A DNA stretch of 38,808 bases from IMG/VR virus record IMGVR_UViG_3300026519_000027, positions 1 through 38,808 of that record; one strand, 5' to 3'. Of this stretch, positions 1 to 7,992 are shown piece by piece (the first letter of the stretch is position 1; each line of letters begins with the position of its first letter). The position numbers and the translations under genes were made by a program. The notes under the pieces were generated by a model. That model ran no database searches. It was not told the DNA's origin and was given only the letters and a program-made list of their open reading frames with translations. This DNA comes from a virus.

Positions 1-14
1 GGTATCGCGGCCCC
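1..14. repeat. Left copy of the 11-bp terminal repeat; left half of putative cos site
   Basis: Bases 1-11 (GGTATCGCGGC) are repeated exactly at 38798-38808, so the window closes into a circle of 38797 bp. The CGGCCCC at 8-14 pairs with GGGGCCG at 38782-38788 when the ends are joined. This gives a dyad across the joint, as expected for a lambda-like cosN. The terminase genes lie just downstream, which fits. A chance assembly overlap is the alternative. Confidence 0.6.
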
Positions 15-163
15 GGATTTCGAGAGTTTTTTCTGCGCCTATAGGCCTTCCTATCCAATAGAATCAATGGCTTGCGGGTTAGTTGTCACTAACTTTTATG
101 TTTCAGCAGGCAAACTTGGCGCAATTTGTTGCCTATACACACTAGCAATGGTTTACTATAACG
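15..163. other. Non-coding leader between putative cos and the first late gene
   Basis: No open frame of note. It holds a perfect hairpin, GTTAGT (78-83), loop TGTC, ACTAAC (88-93). In lambda the terminase-binding cosB segment lies in this position, so short repeats and bends here may be terminase or IHF sites. I could not identify a lambda R-type consensus. Confidence 0.4.
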
Positions 164-796
164 ATGGAAATAGACCTGAAAATAGATGTTGAGCAAGCAG
201 CAAATAATTTGCTCAACTATCAAAGAAAGAAGCTTCCTACTGCCGTTACCAGAACGCTAAATAAAACAATTCGTGGCGTCTTGACTGACACAAAACGGCT
301 TATGGCTAAGCGTATTGGTATGACGCAAAAAGAGATCGCTGACCGTACAAAACTGACGTTCTCGACATCAACTAATTTAGTTGCTTCTATGGAGATTCGC
401 GGCGAGAGACGAGTTCCAAATATGTCTGCGTTCAGAGCAAGGCAGATGAAAAAGGGTGTATCTGCGCGCGTATGGGAAAGGCGTAGGGTTTATAAAGGGA
501 CGTTTATTGTACAGCGTAGAGGCGGGAAAAAAGATACTGTGTTCAAGCGTGTTCATGGGGCTAAGAAAGTAAGGCCAACGAAAGGTCGTTACGCTGGGAA
601 AGTTATAAAGCGTGGTCCTAGGAAAGGCCAACCAGTACTGCGTCAGCCAATAGCGCCAGTATTCGGAACGTCACTGCGTAGGGCTTTTGTTGCATTTCCA
701 CGTGACTATAGGCCAGCAAAGGAAGTTTTATATCCAATGGCAATTGGGCGGTTTGAAAAGGAATTTTCTAGACAAATCAACAGGATAACTAAATAA
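164..796 (+). CDS. Minor tail protein, lambda gpZ-like
   Basis: A 210-residue very basic protein. The N-terminal third has the typical pattern of prophage minor tail protein Z (LPTAVTRTLN, then a Lys/Arg-rich helix with MAKRIGMTQKEI). The C-terminal part carries RQPIAPVFGTS followed by an aromatic/basic stretch. In lambda, gpZ helps finish the tail so that it can join a head, and the gene lies between FII and U. Here it is the first gene after the putative cos, upstream of the terminase. The stop TAA shares its last A with the ATG of the next gene. No clear Shine-Dalgarno sequence precedes this ATG. Family assignment is from recalled motifs, not a search. Confidence 0.75.
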   Translation: MEIDLKIDVEQAANNLLNYQRKKLPTAVTRTLNKTIRGVLTDTKRLMAKRIGMTQKEIADRTKLTFSTSTNLVASMEIRGERRVPNMSAFRARQMKKGVSARVWERRRVYKGTFIVQRRGGKKDTVFKRVHGAKKVRPTKGRYAGKVIKRGPRKGQPVLRQPIAPVFGTSLRRAFVAFPRDYRPAKEVLYPMAIGRFEKEFSRQINRITK

Positions 797-1350
797 TGGC
801 AAGAACTGGCAAGATTGTTAACAAGGGTGAGCTCGCTGAGATATTTGGCGTCACAGACAGGTCTATAACACTATGGATGAGAAACGGCCTTCCGCCGCTT
901 ACAGAAACGAAACGTGGTCAAGCATCATCGTTTAACACAAAGGATGCGATAGCCTGGAAAATAAACGCAGAAATTCAGAAGATCCTACCTGAAGGAGCTA
1001 GGGTAACGGCTTTCGACCGCAATGCAGAAGATGCACGACTCAAGCGGTTTCAGGCAGATAAGGCAGAAGTAGAAGCACAGATAGCACGCAGGGAAGTAAT
1101 CAAGGTTGAGGATGTTCAGGATATACTTAGCGAAGTCGCCGTAATATACGGGACACAAGTTGACGCTTTGGGTGGCAGACTTGCCAACGATTTGTCCAGC
1201 ATTACAGATCCAGCAGAGATAAGGGCAAAAATCTTTGAAGAAAGCAGACGCATCAGGAATGAAACAGCTGACGCTCTCCAGGAGTTTGCTTCTGGGTTTA
1301 GTTCAGAAGTCGGCGATGCTGGTAAGGGCACCGAATCCGAGGACGGTTGA
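796..1350 (+). CDS. Terminase small subunit, Nu1-like
   Basis: A 184-residue protein with an N-terminal winged-helix DNA-binding segment (KGELAEIFGVTDRSITLWM, about residues 10-28), as in the phage DNA packaging protein Nu1 family. It then has a long Glu/Lys-rich region (about 60-110) likely to be a coiled coil, and a C-terminal part that would contact the large subunit. It recognises cos and positions the large subunit for cutting and packaging. Its ATG overlaps the preceding stop by one base, and its 3' end overlaps the large-subunit reading frame, indicating translational coupling. Confidence 0.88.
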   Translation: MARTGKIVNKGELAEIFGVTDRSITLWMRNGLPPLTETKRGQASSFNTKDAIAWKINAEIQKILPEGARVTAFDRNAEDARLKRFQADKAEVEAQIARREVIKVEDVQDILSEVAVIYGTQVDALGGRLANDLSSITDPAEIRAKIFEESRRIRNETADALQEFASGFSSEVGDAGKGTESEDG

Positions 1351-3259
1351 CGTATGGGCAGATGAAAATCGCGTATTGCCTGCTGGTTCTGCAGAACCAG
1401 GACGGTACAGATCATGGCGAACGCCATATATGATCCCGATAGTTCGCGCCTTTTCTGTCCCTGGCGTCAAGAAGATCCCATTTGTTATGAGCTCTCAGAT
1501 GGGCAAGAGTTTAAGCATGCAGAATATCATCGGAGCGCGCCTCGATGACGATCCAGCACCGATAATCTATGTGGCACCAACACAGTCAAATATTGACTCA
1601 GTTGTTGAGCCTAAAATTATGGAAATGTTCCGTGGATGTGAGTCATTATGGAACAAACTTGCGAAAGGGCATAAGAGTACGAAGCACCATAAGCGCGTAT
1701 CAGGCGTTTCGTTCCGTATGGCATGGGCAGGATCTGCAACTGAACTTGCATCAGACTCTGCGGTGCTAGGATTGGTAGACGAGGTTGACCGTATGGAGCA
1801 GGATGTAAAAGGCGAGGGATCGCCTGTAGAGCTTACTGAGGCGCGTACATCAGTCTATCCTGATGGCCGCATAGGCGTGACAAGTACACCAACAGAAGGA
1901 ACTGTAGATACATTTACGCATCCTGACACAGGACTTGATCACTGGTCTGTTGCGGACCCAAAACTGATTTTGTCAACTGTGTGGCGATTATGGCAAGAAG
2001 GAAGCCGCTATGAATGGGCCGTTCCATGCCCATCGTGCCGTGAGTATTTTATCCCAAGATTTTCATTATTGACGTGGCCTGAAAAGGCGACACCTGAGAT
2101 CGCTGAGGCTAAAGCCGGCCTTGCCTGCCCACATTGTGGAGAAATCCACAAGGATAGTTCAAAGGCATGGATGAACGCACATGGTTACATGTTAGCTCCG
2201 GGTCAACGTCCAGATGCTATAGGCGAAGATGATGGCCCCTGCATTATTCATGACTTTGAGCAGGAAAAGAGCGAGCTTGTAGAGTTTGGTGATTATCTCC
2301 ATCGCCCAACCAGTATTCACTCATTCTGGGTATCTGGTCTAATGTCATTCAGCCCGAAAAAAACTTACGGTTTCATCGCCAGTAAGTTCCTCCGCGCTAC
2401 GTTGTCCGGTGAATTTGAGAGACTTAAAGGTGTTCTAAACACAGATCTTGGCGAGCTTTTCCGCGTCCACGGTGAGGCCCCTGAGTGGCAGCGCGTTATG
2501 GATTGTTCATTAGGGTACGGCAGCGGTGAAGTTCCTGAAGGTGTGAACTTCTTGACTGCTGGCGTAGATGTACAAAAGAACCGCGTTGTTTACACAGTAA
2601 GAGGATGGGGTGAGGGGCTAACAAGCTGGAAGATTGAGCACGGTGAATTATGGGGTGAGACAGATAAAAATGATGTTTGGGATTCGCTTGGCGATTTGAT
2701 TTCCAAGGATTATAACGGCCTTTCAATATCAAAAATGGCAATAGATTCTGGTTACCGGCCTGATGATGTATACTCTTTTTGTAGACTTCATAGAGGAGTA
2801 GCAATCCCAACAAAGGGACATGACCAGATGGACAAACCTTACCGCGCGTCTATGGTTGATGTAAATGTTCGTGGTAAGACCGTCAAGAACGGCATCCAAC
2901 TCTGGCATGTTAATTCTGACGTAATGAAGTCATGGGTCCATTCGCGCGTTGAGTGGCCGAAAGATCAGAAAGGCGCGTGGTTTATATCGTCGGATACAGA
3001 CGAAGACTATTGCAAGCAGATTGTAGCCGAGCAAAGAGTATCAAAGCCAAGCGGGAAGATTGTTTGGGTTGCAGTGGCTACTGATAATCACTATCTTGAT
3101 GCTGAGTCTCTTGCATATGCTGCTGCAAGAATATTGGGAACTACCGCGCCACGCAGTAGGCCAAAGAAAGATGCAGTTCAAGATGAGAAGCATGGAGCAC
3201 AATCTAACCATGGATCTGGGTGGATGGGGCGTAGGCGTGGATCTTGGATGCGTAGGTAA
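1235..3259 (+). CDS. Terminase large subunit, lambda GpA type
   Basis: Packaging ATPase and cos-cutting nuclease. From the first listed codon, the Walker-A-like segment SSQMGKS is at residues 86-92 and the Walker B VLGLVDEVD at 177-185. A zinc-ribbon-like pair CPSC...CPHC is at 264-300, typical of the GpA family, and the C-terminal third carries the nuclease segment beginning GVDVQKNRVVY. The start is uncertain. TTG at 1235 has AAGGG nine bases upstream, ATG at 1259 is next, and ATG at 1316 overlaps the small subunit least but would remove residues present in homologues. Length (about 650-674) fits the family. Confidence 0.9.
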   Translation: MKKADASGMKQLTLSRSLLLGLVQKSAMLVRAPNPRTVDVWADENRVLPAGSAEPGRYRSWRTPYMIPIVRAFSVPGVKKIPFVMSSQMGKSLSMQNIIGARLDDDPAPIIYVAPTQSNIDSVVEPKIMEMFRGCESLWNKLAKGHKSTKHHKRVSGVSFRMAWAGSATELASDSAVLGLVDEVDRMEQDVKGEGSPVELTEARTSVYPDGRIGVTSTPTEGTVDTFTHPDTGLDHWSVADPKLILSTVWRLWQEGSRYEWAVPCPSCREYFIPRFSLLTWPEKATPEIAEAKAGLACPHCGEIHKDSSKAWMNAHGYMLAPGQRPDAIGEDDGPCIIHDFEQEKSELVEFGDYLHRPTSIHSFWVSGLMSFSPKKTYGFIASKFLRATLSGEFERLKGVLNTDLGELFRVHGEAPEWQRVMDCSLGYGSGEVPEGVNFLTAGVDVQKNRVVYTVRGWGEGLTSWKIEHGELWGETDKNDVWDSLGDLISKDYNGLSISKMAIDSGYRPDDVYSFCRLHRGVAIPTKGHDQMDKPYRASMVDVNVRGKTVKNGIQLWHVNSDVMKSWVHSRVEWPKDQKGAWFISSDTDEDYCKQIVAEQRVSKPSGKIVWVAVATDNHYLDAESLAYAAARILGTTAPRSRPKKDAVQDEKHGAQSNHGSGWMGRRRGSWMRR

Positions 3260-3304
3260 AAAACTAGCCAATTTACAAAGAAATATTTATGTAGGGAATC
3301 AACT

Positions 3305-3784
3305 ATGAATGTATTAACTGTCATCTTAATTGCTGTATTTTTATCGGCCTGTGATCTTGTCGGCTCTGGTAAGTCAGGGAACATTGAGGCCACGTTGAAT
3401 CCATCTCCGTCCAATCTGGCGGTCAATGGGAATCTGTATGATTACACGGTATCCGTGGCAATTTCAGATTTCCCTATCGCAGATATTGAGGACTTGTCGA
3501 GAATAGGCACGACGCCTAATGCTGCGTGTATGGTAATCTGGGAGCAGGCATTGATTTATTCTGCCTACTGTGTCCCGTTTCCGAATTACCCAGAAATGTG
3601 TACACCATCCGCCAGCGGTATAGATTGCCCTATCGGTGCCGGAACTCTGCGAGGCATGCTGGTCGATTTCTTCGGCCCAGCGCGGACACTGACCGAAGAA
3701 GAGACACAGCTTGTCGATGGCATCGTCAAGGCAACAATCTGCAACGCACCAAGAGCGAATGGCGATCAGTCGCCGTGCGTATAG
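3305..3784 (+). CDS. Putative lipoprotein
   Basis: A 159-residue protein with an N-terminal hydrophobic signal and lipobox (FLSAC, cysteine at residue 16). It would be exported and lipid-anchored in a Gram-negative host. The mature part has several cysteines and no domain I recognise. AGGGA lies upstream of the ATG. Phage lipoproteins often alter the cell surface, for instance in superinfection exclusion, but that role is only inference here. It lies inside the late block just after the terminase, and its end overlaps the next gene by 10 bases. Confidence 0.7.
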   Translation: MNVLTVILIAVFLSACDLVGSGKSGNIEATLNPSPSNLAVNGNLYDYTVSVAISDFPIADIEDLSRIGTTPNAACMVIWEQALIYSAYCVPFPNYPEMCTPSASGIDCPIGAGTLRGMLVDFFGPARTLTEEETQLVDGIVKATICNAPRANGDQSPCV

Positions 3785-4239
3785 ACGACAGTGATGTTGG
3801 CAGGCTGGCAGCAAAAGCGAAAAAGAAGTATGGCTCTTTGTTGTCAGACGACGAGTTGGAGCAAGAGGCTAGAATTGTTCTTTGGCAAGCGTCGGAAAAT
3901 AACGCCGGCAAATGGTCATGGATATGGCAGCGTTTCAATGGAGCGCTAATAGACTTACTCAGGAAAAATAAGCTTACTGGAAGAAATAAGACGCTGACAA
4001 GAGCAGATTACGATCTTGATCTTATACGCACAACGGATCAGGAAGTTGAGGTAGATGTAAGAAAACTCTTTGCACCGCTCACGCCAGCACAAAAAGAGGT
4101 TGCATTACTCATTTATGTGCACGGCTTAACAAGGTCAGAGGTAGCTAAGATATTAGGCAAATCTACCTTTGCTGTATACTTCCTGGACACTTCAGCTATC
4201 AAACGACTATCTAAGGTTCATGGTGTAAATAATGGCTAG
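3775..4239 (+). CDS. Sigma-70-family-like protein (regions 2 and 4)
   Basis: A 154-residue protein starting at GTG 3775, overlapping the lipoprotein stop. Residues 25-63 resemble sigma region 2 (LEQEARIVLWQAS, then a short helix ending GALIDLLRK). Residues 101-147 resemble region 4 with a helix-turn-helix (LTPAQKEVALLIY...LTRSEVAKILGKS...IKRLSKV). Between them is a charged linker. It would bind RNA polymerase core or DNA and redirect transcription. No Q-like antiterminator was found, so it could take part in late control, but its place inside the late operon is unusual. An upstream frame extension to 3526 is only a shadow of the lipoprotein gene. Weak Shine-Dalgarno. Confidence 0.6.
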   Translation: MRIDDSDVGRLAAKAKKKYGSLLSDDELEQEARIVLWQASENNAGKWSWIWQRFNGALIDLLRKNKLTGRNKTLTRADYDLDLIRTTDQEVEVDVRKLFAPLTPAQKEVALLIYVHGLTRSEVAKILGKSTFAVYFLDTSAIKRLSKVHGVNNG

Positions 4240-5104
4240 GGTATTACCGAGGACAAGAGAGACTCTTTCCGCAGGTGGGACTACGAGTGTAGCCCTCGGC
4301 GGTGCAGTCAGTGGTGCTCAGGCTTTTTCAGCCAACGCATCTGTTGGACAGAGACTTGCCGTTTGGTTCGAGGACGGAACTGCACATCAATGGGGAATAT
4401 GGTATCTCGACGGCTCTGGAAATCTAATCCAAGACAGATTTCTTGGTTCTTCTACTGGCAGCCAGCTTACTCTCAGTGCAAGCGCAGAAGCGTATTCAGC
4501 TGATTTGCCGATGGGGTATTCTGGATTAGGTCACACAGCGCAGAATACAGTTCAGGCGGTTGTAAATAAGTACACACCATTTTCTGATAACTGGAGCGGA
4601 GCTTATTTTAATAACTTATTATATTGTATTATTTCCCACTATCCTGGGCCAGTAGATGGTGTGGCAACTGGTATCAGGTTTCGGTTACGGTCTTCGGCAA
4701 GTGCAGGCTCAGGCGCAAAGATTCGGTGGGGCATTTATGAACTAGATGCCAATTACACACCAACCGGCCAGCCAATTGCAGAGACTGGAGACGTATCATT
4801 AGAACTTGCGCCCGGATATATAGTTGCTAATTTTGGTGCTCCTGTAGAAGGATTATTCAATCGTGACCTGGCCGTCGGCTATCTATGGAACACAAACGCA
4901 GGTGCAACGATACATAATTGCCGCAGACGCTATTGGACACCATTTGGTGTGGCTGGCGACACAACTAATATCGCTACAGCATTGCGCGACGGCACGAATA
5001 GAGTTGGGTGGACAACTATGCCAGATGCGGATACCGCTGTATGGAATGCGGCCCCTGAAAATGCAGATCAGGCAGCTTTCTTCACTTTGCTGGAGTTGCA
5101 ATAA
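4232..5104 (+). CDS. Putative virion/appendage protein
   Basis: A 290-residue protein rich in Gly, Ala, Ser and Thr, with the alternating pattern of beta-structured phage surface proteins. Residues about 45-90 (WYLDGSGNLIQDRFLGSS) resemble a short module seen in phage structural proteins. The rest has beta-sandwich-like periodicity. No function can be assigned. It overlaps the sigma-like gene by 8 bases and the next gene by one, so it belongs to the late operon. Position between terminase and portal is unusual for a tail or fibre protein. Confidence 0.6.
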   Translation: MARVLPRTRETLSAGGTTSVALGGAVSGAQAFSANASVGQRLAVWFEDGTAHQWGIWYLDGSGNLIQDRFLGSSTGSQLTLSASAEAYSADLPMGYSGLGHTAQNTVQAVVNKYTPFSDNWSGAYFNNLLYCIISHYPGPVDGVATGIRFRLRSSASAGSGAKIRWGIYELDANYTPTGQPIAETGDVSLELAPGYIVANFGAPVEGLFNRDLAVGYLWNTNAGATIHNCRRRYWTPFGVAGDTTNIATALRDGTNRVGWTTMPDADTAVWNAAPENADQAAFFTLLELQ

Positions 5105-5658
5105 TGGTTACACTGGCGAATAAATTCGGGCTTCCTGAGTACCTAGAAACTCTTGGCTACGAGGTGCACCAGGTTGTTGAGCCGGGCGGTAAAGTAAGTG
5201 TCCGCTATTCAGGCGGCACGGAGAGCGACATACAGGCAGCAATAGATGCTTACGACCCGCTAATTCCAGCCCAGACAGATGCAATAAAACGAGTAAAATC
5301 TGCCGCTGATGAAACTCGCCGACGTTACGCAAATCCAGAAAAAGATGGTATCTATCTCATTAAAGCACAGCAAGCAAAAGATTATTTGGCTGCAGTAGCC
5401 GCTAGTGGGGGAACTGAATTAACAGACACGTCTGGCTATGAGTTCGTGGTAAGTGAGCAGCATGCGAGTAATTTACCATCTGTGTCGGACGCAGCTAATT
5501 TCATTCTCGGTATGCGTGACAGGTGGCTGTCTATTATGCTGGCTATAGAAGACATTGCACGGCCAGCAGTGACTGAGATCAGTACGCTCACATATGGTGA
5601 ATGGAGACGTGCGGAAGTTATTGCAGATAGCGCTGTAACTAGGCTAGAGGCGATCTAA
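5104..5658 (+). CDS. Hypothetical protein, possible fibre-associated or chaperone
   Basis: A 184-residue, mostly helical-looking protein, unlike its beta-rich neighbours. It has an Arg/Lys/Glu segment around residues 60-85 and Trp-containing helices near the C terminus. The layout (structural protein, then a helical partner of this size) is like tail-fibre plus assembly-chaperone pairs, but no signature was recognised. GGAG precedes the ATG, which overlaps the upstream stop by one base. Confidence 0.55.
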   Translation: MVTLANKFGLPEYLETLGYEVHQVVEPGGKVSVRYSGGTESDIQAAIDAYDPLIPAQTDAIKRVKSAADETRRRYANPEKDGIYLIKAQQAKDYLAAVAASGGTELTDTSGYEFVVSEQHASNLPSVSDAANFILGMRDRWLSIMLAIEDIARPAVTEISTLTYGEWRRAEVIADSAVTRLEAI

Positions 5659-5659
5659 T

Positions 5660-6871
5660 ATGCCTGGTGCAGGCTGGGCCGAACTTGGCAAATACCCGCT
5701 TGGTGGGCCATATAGTGTAGCATCTGACACTACTCCGCCAGCGCTGTCTAACCCAGCAGCAACATCTACCGGAAGCACGACTGCAAGCGGTACTGTAACG
5801 ACAGATGAGGGAAATGGCACTCTATATTTTATTGCCACGACTAATGCCACAGAATCAGCTGCTACGATTAAGGCTGGAGGTAGCCAGGCTGTCACTGCAA
5901 CAGGTTCGCAGAGCGTTACGTTCTCAGGGCTGACGGCATCGACTACATATTACGCACACTATGTCCAGGATGATGCTGCAGGTAATGAGTCAAATGTCGT
6001 CACGAGCGCTAGCTTTACAACGGATGCGGCAACATTTTCAGGCAGCTTATCTGCTGGCAGCAGCGCAAGTGAATCGTTTTCTGCTGCAGCAACTACCATC
6101 TCAACGCTGTCTTCAGGGCTGTCTGTCTCCGCTGCAATTTCAAGTAAAGCCACAGCTTCAGCAAGCATAACAGAGGGCGCCGGAGCAGCGGACTCAGACG
6201 CCGGCGCCGCCGCTATCGTGGTGTCAACTACGGACGGAATGTCAGCTTCAGCCGCCCAATCGGCTTTGGCAAATGCTGTCGCAGCGATATCTGACGGGCT
6301 GGCGGCAGGTGAGGCTTGGGCATCGAGTGTGCAGGCAGTAGCTGACCTTGCAAGTGCAGTGCAGTTTGGGGACACATACGCAGGTAGTGTCACGATTCCT
6401 GGCGGACAAACTGGAGCAATGACGGCGGGGTCTTCGGCTTCGGATGCGTTCGCTTCAGCGGTGGCGGCGCTCACGTCTTTGACTGATGGGGTATCTATCG
6501 GTGAAATGTTTAGCTCGGCGGCGGCAGCCAATGCTAGCCTGTCTGCATCAACCGCACTTGGCTCGACATTCTCTGCGGCCGTCGGGGCCGGAATCTCTGC
6601 GGCAATATCCGCCGGGACTGCGAACTCAGAGAGTTTCGTTACGGCGGTCAAGGCGCTAGCGACACTTACTGCAGACTCTGTCTTGGGTGATGCTTACGTT
6701 GCTAGTTATGCGGCATCTGGTAATATTATGGGAGGCGCTGAGTTTGGCGCGACATTTTCATACGGAGGCAGCATAGGCTGTCTAGTTGCTGCAGTTTCAA
6801 TATCTGCGGCAGTAGGAGCAAGTATCATATTAGACCCTGCTGCAGATGGGACAATTACAGTCTGTCCATAA
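5660..6871 (+). CDS. Ala/Ser-rich repetitive virion protein with an Ig/FnIII-like domain
   Basis: A 403-residue protein. It starts with a short GAGWAELGKYPLGG segment. Residues about 22-120 look like an immunoglobulin/fibronectin-III-like domain (DTTPPALSNPAAT at the start, LTASTTYYAHYVQDDAAGN near the end). The remaining 280 residues are degenerate repeats of roughly 25-30 residues built mainly of Ala, Ser, Gly and Thr around a motif like LSAGSSASESF. Such repeats suggest a long fibrous or decoration structure. GAGGCGA precedes the ATG. The exact role is unknown. Confidence 0.6.
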   Translation: MPGAGWAELGKYPLGGPYSVASDTTPPALSNPAATSTGSTTASGTVTTDEGNGTLYFIATTNATESAATIKAGGSQAVTATGSQSVTFSGLTASTTYYAHYVQDDAAGNESNVVTSASFTTDAATFSGSLSAGSSASESFSAAATTISTLSSGLSVSAAISSKATASASITEGAGAADSDAGAAAIVVSTTDGMSASAAQSALANAVAAISDGLAAGEAWASSVQAVADLASAVQFGDTYAGSVTIPGGQTGAMTAGSSASDAFASAVAALTSLTDGVSIGEMFSSAAAANASLSASTALGSTFSAAVGAGISAAISAGTANSESFVTAVKALATLTADSVLGDAYVASYAASGNIMGGAEFGATFSYGGSIGCLVAAVSISAAVGASIILDPAADGTITVCP

Positions 6872-6882
6872 CGAGGTGAATC

Positions 6883-7443
6883 ATGGAATATAAGGGCGAA
6901 TTTGGGGATTCTATCTCCGCCAAAGTAAATAGCGTTTCCGGACTCAGTGGTGATGCGCAAGTAATCGGACACTGGACGGCCATCTGTCGTGGCCCAGATG
7001 GCAATGTAAAATGGAGAGATGAATGGGAGAACATCGTGGTTAATGCAGGCCTCGATCATCTTCTTGATGCGACGCTATCAGCAGGTACGCAAATCACAAC
7101 TTGGTATGTTGGATTGACAGACGGCACTCCTACCATTGCTGCAGGTGATACCATGGCATCTCATGCAGGCTGGGCAGAAGTCACATCCTACACAGAGGCT
7201 GCCCGTGTTACTTGGGTGGATGGAGGCGTCTCAAACCAGTCTGTCAGTAATTCTGCAAACACAGCTACGTTCTCCATAAACGCTACCGCAACAGTTGGTG
7301 GAGCGTTCCTTGTGTCTGATGCAACAAAGGGAGGAACAACTGGCATGCTGTATGCAGCAGGGGCATTTAGCGGTGGTGATAAGACCCTTGGCAGCGGAGA
7401 TACGCTGGACGTAACCGCCACCTTCACTTCTGCTGCGGTGTAA
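6883..7443 (+). CDS. Putative phage structural protein
   Basis: A 186-residue protein. The N-terminal segment (VIGHWTAICRGPDGNVKWRDEWENIVVNAGLDHLLD) followed by TTWYVGLTDG matches a pattern I recall in many phage virion proteins of unknown role. The C-terminal half is Gly/Ala/Thr-rich and likely beta-structured. GAGGTGA lies at proper spacing before the ATG. It stands in a run of appendage-like genes ahead of the portal. Confidence 0.6.
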   Translation: MEYKGEFGDSISAKVNSVSGLSGDAQVIGHWTAICRGPDGNVKWRDEWENIVVNAGLDHLLDATLSAGTQITTWYVGLTDGTPTIAAGDTMASHAGWAEVTSYTEAARVTWVDGGVSNQSVSNSANTATFSINATATVGGAFLVSDATKGGTTGMLYAAGAFSGGDKTLGSGDTLDVTATFTSAAV

Positions 7444-7447
7444 TCTT

Positions 7448-7756
7448 GTGGCTACGCTGACTTTATACGTCGGCAACGATAGTGTCTTGACGCTAAGTGG
7501 TCTCATTAATTCGGTGGACAGCACCTACATCAACTCTGCTACTGTAACGTATTCGTTGGTTGATTCTAACGGCGCGACAGTGGATTCAGGGTCAATGGCC
7601 TACGTTGCCTCGTCGAACGGAATCTACCGCGCCACGCTCGCCGATACACTCAGCCTTACAGCCGGTGACTCATATACGGTTATTGTGGACGCAGATGGTG
7701 GATCTGGCCTGAAATACCATAGTGAGTCAGCTGTAATCGCAGCAACGAGGACATAA
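7448..7756 (+). CDS. Small beta-rich phage protein
   Basis: A 102-residue protein with alternating hydrophobic residues suggesting a single Ig-like beta sandwich (TLTLYVGNDSVLTLSGL near the start, GDSYTVIVDADGG near the end). It begins with GTG four bases after the preceding stop. No family was recognised. By position it is likely a virion component accompanying the two proteins upstream. Confidence 0.55.
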   Translation: MATLTLYVGNDSVLTLSGLINSVDSTYINSATVTYSLVDSNGATVDSGSMAYVASSNGIYRATLADTLSLTAGDSYTVIVDADGGSGLKYHSESAVIAATRT

Positions 7757-7758
7757 TC

Positions 7759-7992
7759 ATGGCTGGGATAACACTCGCCCAAGCTGAGGCCGCTTTGGCA
7801 AATTGGATCGCAGCAGATACAGCGGTATCAAAAAACCAGTCATACACCATGGATGACAGAACTCTTACCCGCGCTCATGCATCTGAGGTCAGGGAAAATT
7901 TGCGTTTCTGGGAGAACAAGGTCGCTATCCTGCAGCGAGAAGCTGATGGTGCGCGTGGTATAAGCATGTCTACAGCGAGGTTCAACAAGTGA
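7759..7992 (+). CDS. DUF6148-like small head protein
   Basis: A 77-residue helical protein. The pattern LAQAEAALANWIAADTAVSKNQSYTM followed by RTLTRA and a second amphipathic helix is characteristic of the small DUF6148-type proteins encoded directly before portal genes. In lambda the comparable position is held by gpW, which completes the head-tail connector. Its stop overlaps the portal start (GTGA), suggesting coupled translation. Confidence 0.65.
   Translation: MAGITLAQAEAALANWIAADTAVSKNQSYTMDDRTLTRAHASEVRENLRFWENKVAILQREADGARGISMSTARFNK

Noticed and set aside
3526-3774. Upstream extension of the sigma-like protein
   Set aside because: This part lies in another frame of the lipoprotein gene and lacks a ribosome site; GTG 3775 leaves a short overlap.
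5959-6651. Open leftward frame of 230 codons
   Set aside because: Shadow of the Ala/Ser-rich gene at 5660-6871, whose codon pattern keeps the opposite strand open; no ribosome site.
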